DNA from: Cordilura impudica
Taxonomy: Eukaryota; Arthropoda; Insecta; Diptera; Scathophagidae
NCBI GenBank assembly: GCA_963682025.1
Contig: OY821518.1
Coordinates: 31,266,032-31,330,031, forward strand
Direction of reading: 5' to 3'
DNA length: 64,000 nucleotides
Below, in pieces: positions 32,310-42,900 of the stretch. The notes under the pieces were generated by a model. The model was given only the letters and a program-made list of their open reading frames with translations, did not search any database and had not been told where the DNA came from. Position 1 is the stretch's first letter; each line of letters starts with the position of its first letter. A program made the position numbers and the translations under genes.

Positions 32310-33104
32310 TCACATTTTAGTAGAGAACTCCAATTGTTTCTGATGGCGTCGCTTGTATTTCTTTGAAGTATCCGAACATTTCGTAGTGATGGCGGCACGA
32401 ATTTCACGTTCGCTACAATTGAATTTGCTGCGGACACAATGGATAATATCGGATGCCTTGATAGGATCCAATTGCATTTTAGCGGGTCTTTCACGGCCAT
32501 AAAAGGCCGGAGAAGGTTTGCCCGTCAATGTGTGAGTTGCTAAAATATCGCTGGTAAATACAAAACCCAAAAGTTGACGTGTAGCTGAGGCGGCCGAAGA
32601 CCAAATAATACTTGTGTACGATCTCATATCGATTTGAGTGCCGTTTGGGCCCAATGTCACTAGATCGCCAATTTTTTGAGGATATTGTTGGAGTTTCATG
32701 TCATCTTCGGTCGAAAATTCATGATATTCCTGTTCAACATCAATTATTTTACGTTTAGCCGATGTATGTAGGGATCGATTAAATCTTTGTTGTTGCTTGA
32801 CTGCAGTCGTTGGTGGGGATGACGAAGCCGATGATATTCCCGACGAGCTATTGGATATGGCATAATTGTGATCGGTTAGAAAAGCTGGAGCTGTTGGAGA
32901 CATTGGCTCCCCTGAGGGTGATTGAAAGTTTGCATCAATTTGATCTAAAATAACTTGAAGACGATTAAACATTATCGAACTAAGCTGTTGGCGCTCTTCA
33001 ATACGTTTCAAACGAATTGTCATAGTTATACTATCTACTATGTTGGAATTAAATGGTTTGTCCATACGATATAGGTCACTATTTAAATCTTGTTCCAAAG
33101 ACAT
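32310..33104 (-). CDS. Elba2: BEN-domain transcriptional regulator of the Elba/insensitive family, probably Elba2
   Basis: Single-exon gene of 264 residues with ATG at 33104 and TGA at 32310-32312. The BEN domain is at about residues 151-248: LGPNGTQIDM, TSIIWSSAASATRQLL, FTSDILATHTLTGKPSPAF, LDPIKASDIIHCVR and EIRAAITTKCSDTSKK. This is the form found in fly Elba1, Elba2 and Insensitive, which bind DNA and act as insulator factors or repressors in the nucleus. Residues 30-60 may form a short coiled coil; 61-110 is Ser/Pro-rich and disordered-looking, followed by a basic patch KRKI. I choose Elba2 because it lacks long extensions and lies near Arpc5; in Drosophila the two have neighbouring annotation numbers (from memory, unchecked). 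The paralogue call is less sure than the family. Confidence 0.85.
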   Translation of the reverse strand: MSLEQDLNSDLYRMDKPFNSNIVDSITMTIRLKRIEERQQLSSIMFNRLQVILDQIDANFQSPSGEPMSPTAPAFLTDHNYAISNSSSGISSASSSPPTTAVKQQQRFNRSLHTSAKRKIIDVEQEYHEFSTEDDMKLQQYPQKIGDLVTLGPNGTQIDMRSYTSIIWSSAASATRQLLGFVFTSDILATHTLTGKPSPAFYGRERPAKMQLDPIKASDIIHCVRSKFNCSEREIRAAITTKCSDTSKKYKRRHQKQLEFSTKM

Positions 33105-33197
33105 GTTAGTTGTTTATTGTCTAATTAAAGAATTGATATGATTTACACTGTAAGATGTTCACTAGCAAACTGTGCTGCTTTCATTCAATGTTATGGG

Positions 33198-33205
33198 TTT
33201 ATATA
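33198..33205 (-). promoter_or_regulatory. TATA box of the BEN-domain gene
   Basis: TATATAAA on the minus strand, 94-101 bp upstream of the ATG. This would place transcription start near 33170 and give a leader of about 65 bp. Short TATA promoters are common in early zygotic fly genes. Confidence 0.6.
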
Positions 33206-33356
33206 CCGGCCACAGCTCGGGCTGTTGTTGCACTTTGCACTTACATATTTGCAACCTGTACATTTTTGTCCACCAACAGGTACTTTGTGTGTAAGTTAGT
33301 GTTTGCAATTTTATATCCTTACTGGCATTCTAACTAACTAATCCTTTTTTAGCTTT

Positions 33357-33363
33357 CTACCTG
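33357..33363 (-). promoter_or_regulatory. Zelda-type CAGGTAG site upstream of the BEN-domain gene
   Basis: CTACCTG on the plus strand is a perfect CAGGTAG on the coding strand, about 255 bp upstream of the ATG. A related CAGGTAC lies at 33277-33283. CAGGTAG is the best-known binding site of the zygotic-genome activator Zelda, and Elba genes act in early embryos. One 7-mer can arise by chance. Confidence 0.5.
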
Positions 33364-33968
33364 TTTCCCTACCGTTTAGCTCTCACTCTTATATTGCACC
33401 TTTTCCAGATGCTCTTTTAGTTTTGTGTCACGTTGCAAATATGTATTTATGACATGAATGATCTTGATGAAATAAAACAATATAAAATCATTTTGAGTTT
33501 AGTTCCTATGAACTGTAAACTTCAATGATATTTTCTTTATGTCGTTCTATGATGAAATGGTCTTATGGTTGATTTACTCGTACTACACGATGACCACCAC
33601 CAGCCGTGTTATTATATTCTGTGGGCGGGTGTGTATGAATGATGACAGTATTTTCGTTATACCTTTCCCTTTTCAAAAGCATCAACAACAGCCAACAAAA
33701 GAACCTGATGCAAAGATTTCCGTATTTTATTTTTTTTGTACAAATCTTTCTTTGCTACTAACTTAATCTTTCTCTGTAGCTGTTAAGTATTTTAATATTT
33801 AACATCTGCTCTGGGATTAGCGTTTAGTGTGTTCTAAAACAATAAGAGAACAACAACAAAGATAAAACGCAACAGGTCCTTGTTTGTCATATTTTTAATA
33901 TGTTATATATTTATTTAATATTATGTCCTTTTAATATCTTTCAACTTACATCTGAATTAAATACCAAC
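33364..33968. other. Intergenic between the BEN-domain gene and the upstream gene
   Basis: No gene seen. A polyadenylation signal for the upstream minus-strand gene is present as TTTATT at 33910-33915 (AATAAA on the coding strand), about 55 bp after that gene's stop. Confidence 0.6.
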
Positions 33969-36900
33969 CTAATCTACAACATCATTTAAATTGGCTAAAT
34001 TTTGCAAAAGTATTAAACGTCGTATTAGTTGTGTTTTCTTTCTTTCGACAGTTTTAAATGCTTGCACTAGCAATTTGCTCTCCAAATGCATTCTTTGCTC
34101 CATACGATTGATTATTGCATGCATTTCTCGATTGTTCTTTTCATCATCCATAACAGACTTCTGCAAGAAACAAAATAGAAAGGTTAAAAATAAGCCATCT
34201 AATTTAGAATATGACAGTTTGGCCATTTCAGAACTTTAGTTAGGTACAATTGTTGGTTATGATTTTAGAGTTTATTATGCGTGGCATTTGAAGAATTTTT
34301 TTTTCATTTAAAATATGATTCGGCACAGCCGAGTTTAACACTCTTATTTGATTTATAAACATTTTATTTAAAAAGTGAATCAATCCTTTTGAATCATTTT
34401 TTATTAAACTCTTTCTTTTAACTCATACTCTCTGTCTGTCTGTCTGTCGTGGGGCGACCCCATTCCCTCTTATCCAATTGATCTGAAACCTGGCACATAG
34501 TCTTGTTGCGACTACAGGTTAATTTTAGGGTAGTCACGCACTGCCACGGAGTGATCTAAATGTCATTTCCCTCATCTGATCGATCTGAAACTTGGTCGAT
34601 AGACTTGCTGTGAAAAAAGATTAACTTTGACATAGGCATGCACAGTCACGCATAGTCACGAACAGTCACGGAGAGATTAAAACCTTACTTCCCCTCATCC
34701 GATCGATCTGAAACTTTGTCCATAGACTTGTTGTAGCCAAAGATTAATTTTAAGATAGTCACGCACAGTCACGGAGATATTTAAAACTCATATGCATATG
34801 ATTGCATCATTCTTTCCTTAGAGCCCTCTTTAAGTCTGCCTTGCTTAAAATAACCCTTTGCCTGATTTTTCTGATAAGGTGTTCCACAGATGGTCGATCG
34901 GGTCCAATTTCATTATTCATTATTATTCATTATTCATTACTTCATGAAATTCATCATAATAATACAAAAAGTTTCATCCCTATAAACCTGTTTTGAGACC
35001 TTAGAAATCATACGATAATTCAAAAAAAAAAAAATCAAATTATTCTTGGCTACAAATTATTAATATAAAAAAGGAAATTTTAAAATAATTTTATTTAATA
35101 CAAAAAAACAAAAATAATAATTTTTAGTTTTTAATTTTCAATTTTTAATTTTTAATTTTCAATTTTTAATTTTTAGTTTTTAGTTTTTAGTTTTTAATAT
35201 TTAATTTTTAATTTTTAATTTTTAATTTTTAATTTTTAATTTTTAATTTTTAATTTTTAATTTTTAATTTTTAATTTTTAATTTTTAATTTTTAATTTTT
35301 AATTTTTAATTTTTAATTTTTACTTTTTAATTTTTAATTTTTAATTTTTAATTTTTAATTTTTAATTTTTAATTTTTAATTTTTAATTTTTAATTTTTAA
35401 TTTTTAATTTTTAATTTTTAATTTTTAATTTTTAATTTTTAATTTTTATTTTTAATTTTTAATTTTTAACTTTTAATTTTTAATTTTTAATTTTTAATTT
35501 TTAATTTTTAATTTTTAATTTTTAATTTTTAATTTTTAATTTTTAATTTTTAATTTTTAATTTTTAATTTTTAATTTTTTATTTTTAATTTTTAATTTTT
35601 AATTTTTAATTTTTAATTTTTAATTTTTAATTTTTAATTTTTAATTTTTAATTTTTAATTTTTAATTTTTAATTTTTAATTTTTAATTTTTAATTTTTAA
35701 TTTTTAATTTTTAATTTTTAATTTTTAATTTTTAATTTTTAATTTTTAATTTTAATTTTTAATTTTTAATTTTTAATTTTTAATTTTTAATTTTTAATTT
35801 TTAATTTTTAATTTTTAATTTTTAATTTTTAATTTTAATTTTTAATTTTTAATTTTTAGTTTTTAATTTTTAATTTTTGATTTTTAATTTTTAATTTTTA
35901 GTTTTTAGTTTTTAATTTTTAATTTTTTATTTTAAATTTTTACTTTTTAATTTTTAATTTTTAATATTGATTTTTAGTTTTAAATTTTTAATTTAAAATT
36001 TTTTATTTTTAATTTTTAATTTTTAACTTTTAATGTTTAATTTTTAATTTTTAATTTTTAATTTTTAATTTTTAATTTTTAATTTTTAATTTTTAATTTT
36101 TAATTTTTAATTTTTAATTTTTAATTTTTAATTTTTAATTTTTAATTTTTAATTTTTACTTTTTAATTTTTAATTTTTAATTTTCAATTTTGAATTTTTA
36201 ATTTTGAATTTTGAATTTTTATTTTTTAATATTTAATTCTTAATTCTTAATTTTTAATTTTTTATTTTTAATTTTTAATTTTTAATTTTTAATTTTTAAT
36301 TTTTAATTTTAATTTTTAGTTTTTAATTTTTAATTTTTAATTATTAATTTTTAATTTTTGATTTTTAATTTTTAATTTTTAGTTTTAGAATATAATTTTT
36401 AATTTTATTCGACCTTTTTAATATAATATTTAGAAATGAAAATATTCGAGCTCTAGGCCTTGTTTTATTAGTTTTAAATAATAATTTTTATTTATTTGTT
36501 GCCGATATTTCGTCTTTCTTTGAAAGACATCATCTGGGCTTTTAATATTAAACTTATCAAGCACAAAACTTAAAAACAATGATGATGAAACAACTCATCA
36601 TTGTTGTTGTTTCATCAACGTTGATGAACGTTGATGAACGTTGATGAAACAACTCATCATTGTTTTTAAGTTTAGTGCTTGATAAGTTTAATATTAAAAG
36701 CCCAGATGATGTCTTTCAAAGAAAGACGAAATATCGGCAACAAATAAATAAAAATTATTATTTAAAACTAATAAAACAAGGCCTAGAGCTCGAATATTTT
36801 CATTTCTAAATTTTAATTTTAGGTTTTTAATTTTTAATTTTCCATTTTTCATTTTCAATTTTCATTTTTAATTTTTAAATATAAATTTTTAATTTTTAAT

Positions 36901-39900
36901 TTTTTATTTTTTAATTTTTAATTTTTAATTTTTAATTTTTAATTTTTAATTTTTAATTTTTAATTTTTAATTTTTAATTTTTAATTTTTAATTTTTAATT
37001 TTTAATTTTTAATTTTTAATTTTTAATTTTTAATTTTTAATTTTTAATTTTTAATTTTTAATTTTTAATTTTTAATTTTTAATTTTTAATTTTTAATTTT
37101 TAATTTTTAATTTTTAATTTTTAATTTTTAATTTTTAATTTTTAATTTTTAATTTTTAATTTTTAATTTTTAATTTTTAATTTTTAATTTTTAATTTTTA
37201 ATTTTCAATTTTGAATTTTTAATTTTGAATTTTGAATTTTTATTTTTTAATATTTAATTCTTAATTCTTAATTTTTAATTTTTTATTTTTAATTTTTAAT
37301 TTTTAATTTTTAATTTTTAATTTTTAATTTTTAATTTTTGATTTTAGATTTTCAATTTTTCATTTTTAATTTTTAATTTTCAATTTTCAATTTTTAATTT
37401 TCAATTTTTAATTTTTCATTTTCCATTTTTCATTTCCCATTCTTCATTTTTATTTTTAATTTTTCAATTTTTAATTTTTCATTTGCCATTTTCTATTTAT
37501 CATTTTTGATTTTTCATCTTTCGTTTCTCATTTTTAGTTTTTAATTTTTCATTTTCCATTTTTCAGTTTTCAATTATCATTTTTCATTTTCCATTTTTAA
37601 TTTTTCATTTTTCATTTTCCATTTTCCTTTTTTCATTTTCCATTTTTCATTTTTAGTTTTTAATTTTTAGTATTTAATTTTTATTTTTAATTTTTAATAA
37701 TTTTTAATTGCTTAGGCCAATATGACACGTTCAGTATTAATACGCACACAACTGTAATGACTTCAATAACAATAACAATACGAAGAATGACAACATAAAC
37801 AGGGGGAAAATCGTCGCATTCGATATCGAGTAAAATCAATCGAAATTCCATATTTTGGTTTATTATTTAAAAAAGACGGACAATCGTCAGACCTCGTTCC
37901 ACTTTTACTATTAACTATGGTCCTTAACTCGTTAGCTGTGACATAGTAAAATTACTCTTAGCATTTTATTTTGGAAAATAAAAAAATAATTTCGATCGCA
38001 AAATTTCGATAACGAATGCGACGATTCGACCCCAGCATATCTTGAGAAAAACAACAAACACACTGAAATATTGTATTTTTTCAAGAGTTTTTTCAAAGTT
38101 TCATTCATAACTCGTGATCCCTTTGACCGATTTTGACGATTTTAAATAGCAACTCTTTTGGGATGTTAATAAACGATTTTATACCAAATCGAATGGTCTA
38201 ACTTAGATATTGACGGCGTGATCGTGATTTCCACAGACAGACGGACAGACGGTCATCGCTAAATCAACTTCCCTAGTTATAATGATCAAGAAAACATATG
38301 GTTTTGGGGTCTCCGGAATTTATTTCGATGCGTTACAATCAGAATGACAAACCTATATATACCCTCTGCCACTGAGGTGTGGAGGGTATAAAAATACTAT
38401 ATTTTTTTGTATGTTTTCTGAAATTCAATTGATAGTTTTTGTAATACGTTTGATTATTCCTGAAATACATTTCATATATTCTGACATACATTTGATGTTT
38501 TCTGAAATAATTTTGATACTTTCTCAAATACATTTGTCACCGTACTACGGTAATGACTCAACTTAAGGGATAATTTAATTGCAAGGGAAAAAATATCCAA
38601 AAATGCTACCTAAAGATGTCATTATAAATCTAAGACTAAAAATATGTGCTCGAACTGTTTGCCGGCGAGCAATTGCAGTTGATATTGGTTCCTATGACCT
38701 TGTCAAATACCACTGATATCAGACAAAAATCGTCTGGCTCGCATAAATTTTGCCAAAGAACATATGAATTGGTAAAAACAGAATTGGAATACTGTTTTCT
38801 TTTCAGATGAGTCTAAGTTTACTTTAAAAGGCCATAATGGAAGAACGTTTTATTGAAGGTAAGAAGACAACACCCAAAATGTTCACATAAAACTTTTAAG
38901 ATTGCCGGCGGCAATATTATAGGGTTGCTTTTTGGGCCATGAAATGGGTCCACAATCCATGTAGTAAAACAATTCACGTACTCCAATTCATACAGTAAAA
39001 TATACTCTAACTGGAATTGGATACAGGTAAATTCTAAATGACGTAATGTATCTATACGTGGAGGAAAATGTGGATACCTCCGTAATGGTTTTAAAATTCA
39101 AACGTTTGATTCAAAATTGATTCAATGAAATCTTAATCTACAAAAGAAATTCTTATGGACATTTATTTTGGCTGATGTTGATACACCAATTTTAGGCAAC
39201 GATTTTTTAGAACATTTTGGTTTAGTAATTGATATTAAAAACAATTCCTTAATCGATCCTGAGATAAAATTAAAAGTAAAGGCATTGTGAAATATTTTGA
39301 TTTAAACACAATCAAAACTTTTAACGTAAATGATCCTTTTCATCAAATTTTAATCGAATCTCCAAATGTGACTAGAACCTTCAATGTCAAATTTAATAAA
39401 AAAAAAGTCAAACATTCAACACCAAATCATAACAAATTACACCCCAATAAGTTGTAAAGTTCGTAGAATAGATCCTGTCAAACTTCAACAGGCCAAACAA
39501 GAATACGAACAACTTTTACAATTTGGTATAGTGCAACGATCTAAAAGGCCATGGGCAAGTGCTTTACATATGATTTAAAAGCCAAATGGAACATGGTGCC
39601 CTTGTGGGAACTACCGATTTCTTAACAACCACACTGTCGGTGATAAATAACCAATTCCAAATTTAAGAGATTTTCAAACAATTCTTACTGGCAGAAAAAT
39701 ATTTTCGAAAATTGATCTTGTTAAGGTTTTTCATCAGATTGTGCTCCTGCAGACGTTAAAAACCGCAATAACAACATCATTTTGATTCTTCGAGTATCTT
39801 CAAATGCAATTTGGTCTCAGAACTTATCCCGAAAAATTACAAAATATTATCGAAGATGGAGGTTATTGTGCACATCAGGTTTTTAATGCAGATGAAACTG

Positions 39901-42900
39901 GATTGTTCTGGAAAAAAATGCATAATCATACGTATGTATATAGCAAAATCTGAAAAACAAAACGCTAGTGGGTTTAAAGCAAACAAGGATCGGATAACTT
40001 TTTTACTATTCAGTAATGCTTCAGGCGATCGAATGTTAAAACCACTGGTAGTAAACAAATTTTTAAGACCACGAGCTTTAAAAGGTAAGGATTTAAAGCG
40101 TTTACCCGTACATTGGATGGCTAATCCCAAGCCTGGGTAACAACTGCAATTTTTAACAAATGGTTTAACAAATGCTTTGTGTCCGAAGTAGAATTTTGTA
40201 TGAAGCAAAAAAATTTACAATTTAAAGTTTTGCTTATAGGGGATAATGCTCCAGGGCATCCACACATCGAACGTCCCAATGTGAAGGTAGTATTTTTTCC
40301 ACCCAACACTACAAGTATTCTCCAACCATTAGACCAAGGAATTATTTCTACATTTAAAAAATATTACATTAAACGTACGTATAAATTTATATTCAATAAA
40401 ATAGAAAACGAATCATTAACGCTAAATGAGGTATGGAAAAAATTCATAATTTTTGACTGCATAATTCATTCTTCATCAGCTGTGTCAGATATAAGACCAC
40501 ACACTTTAAACGATTGGTAAAGCAGCTTGGCCTGAGTGTGTTGTAAATAATACAGGAACTGAAACAGTAACAATATATGACGATATCATAGCTCTGGCAC
40601 ACCAAATCGGAGGAGAGGGGTTTGATACATGCAATTACAATGATTTGGAAGAATTGCTCGAGGATATTCCATTGAGTGACGATGAAATTATTAATGGCAT
40701 AACTAAAGAAAATTATGAAAATCCAGTAAGTAATTGTGACGAAGAAACCTTACCACCACTTAATGTTCAAAAAGTTGGAAAAATTTTGCAAACAATTAAT
40801 GTATTACAAAATCAAATCCTTCTGTATGAACCTGACACTGAAAAAGCCTTAAGACTGAATAGAGAAATTTGCTACCTTATGTCGGGATATCGCGAACAAC
40901 ATGTGACGGTGATCTGTTTTGCTCTGCACTGTAGCAAAAGAATTTCTGTTACAAGCAGAATAAGAAAGAAGAAAAAAAAATAATAACCTTGATCTTGAAA
41001 TTAATGAATGAATGAAGATGAGAAGGTTAATGTAATAAAGTTAAATTTAAATCGAAAGAGTTGAATTTTGTTTGTTGAAACGTAAAGGTTGAGGAAAAAC
41101 CTCTATAAGCTGTGAATGCAGCTATGGCCGATTTTTTTAATGGCATATTGAGAGACACAACCACGGCGTCTGGCGGCAGCAGCTTCATCGGTACAACCAC
41201 AAGGCGGTAAATTTTTTTTAAATACAAATAATTTTTCCAAATTAAAAATTTTTTTTACACACATATAAATATTTTCTATGTTTAAACTTTTCCTTATTAA
41301 ATTTAAGAATGTTACTAGATTAATAAAATTTTGCTATATATAAAATTTGGTTAAAATATCAAATTTTTACTAACTATAAAATTTTCGATTATAAAAATTT
41401 TCTTTTATTGTAAAATTAAACTAAAATAAAATATTTCGAAATGTGAATTTTTCTAAATGTAAAATTGTCTAATTATAAAGTTTAAACAAAAAATTTTCTA
41501 ATGCTAAAATTAAGCTAAAATTAAATAGTGCTAAAATCCAATTGTGCTTAAATTAAATAGTGCTAAAAATTTTCCTAAAATTAAAAATTTTCCTAAAAGT
41601 AAAATTTTGCTAGAGTTATAAATATAAAAAAAAACAACTAAAATAAATGTTGATAAAATTAATTTAAAATTTAAAAACCCTTAAAATGAAGGGTAAATAA
41701 AAAAGTTTTTAAACCCAATGTAGAAAACCAAAGCCAAGCCAAATCTTATCATTTTATGTGGGTTACCTCCAATTGAGATGGAGTCGAGGTAACATGGTAG
41801 GGAGGGCAAAAGGGGCAGAACACCTCGTCCCCAATCCCAAGGTAAGTATGGCCATCCGTCCCATTTAGCGTCCGTGTTTTGACAGTTTTTTTTTAATCGC
41901 ACGTGAAAATCTGTAGTGCGGTTTCCCTGGGCCTGAGCAAGACCCCACCCATCCGGCGAGCTAGGCCCCTACGCCAGCACGTGCGACCAGCAAAGGCTCA
42001 GGGAAACGGAAGCGGATCTTCCACCAACGCCGCACCATTACAGAAATGGCGCCCAACGTGGGGCCGATAAGTGATAATTTCGATAACCACGTTGCCGCAC
42101 GATTACAGAAATGGCGCCCAACGTGGGGCCCGAAAAGTGATAATTTCGATAGCCACGTTGCCGCACCATTACAAACACAACCAGTTTTTGAAAAAAAAAA
42201 AACAGATTAAAATCTTCCAAATGAAGATAGTGCGAGTGCTTCGACCTTATCATCTGATAATGTTTATGTTATTTCATCTAGCGAAGATAACGGTGATGAT
42301 TTAATTGGTTCATCGAGCGATGAGAGTAATTTTGCACCACTTCCAAAACGGGCCAGAACCTTATCAAGTAGTGATCCAGATAATATGTAATGTTAAATAT
42401 AAATTAATTTAATTTAAATGCATTTTTTTGGATTCTGGTTTGCACTTATTTTACTTGTTTATTTATTTAAATTTATTTTTTACTTTCATAAAACTTGTTA
42501 CATTTTTTTCCTTTTTTGTTCTTTTTATGTTTTAAAATAAATGAATTGTTTTTTGTTTCTTTTATTTCATAATTCTTTTGTTTTTAGTATGTAATTATTT
42601 AATTTTTTATTTCAATATATTTTTAACTTTTATAAAACTGGTTTAACCAGGTAATAAGTCCGATAAAATGTATTATTTTTTGTTATGTAAAAAGTGATAT
42701 TTTTAATAAATGAATTGTTTTTTGGTTGTTTTATGTATTTTTTTTTTTTGATTTTTTTTATGCGATTTTAGTCTAATTTTTACGCCTTGATTTAAAGTTA
42801 TGCGGTTTTTGAACTACTCGGAACGGATCATCCATTTTGTACGGAAATTGAGTCTTTTTTATGCGCATTTCCTTTATGCGATTTTTTTTGGAACACATCT

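Noticed and set aside
33539..33766. 75-codon plus-strand ORF upstream of the BEN-domain gene
   Set aside because: No recognisable domain, no splice or promoter support, and composition like noncoding flank.
35110..37690. Possible telomere repeat
   Set aside because: TTTTTAA is not an insect telomere unit (TTAGG, and flies lack it); the array is interstitial and flanked by genes on both sides.
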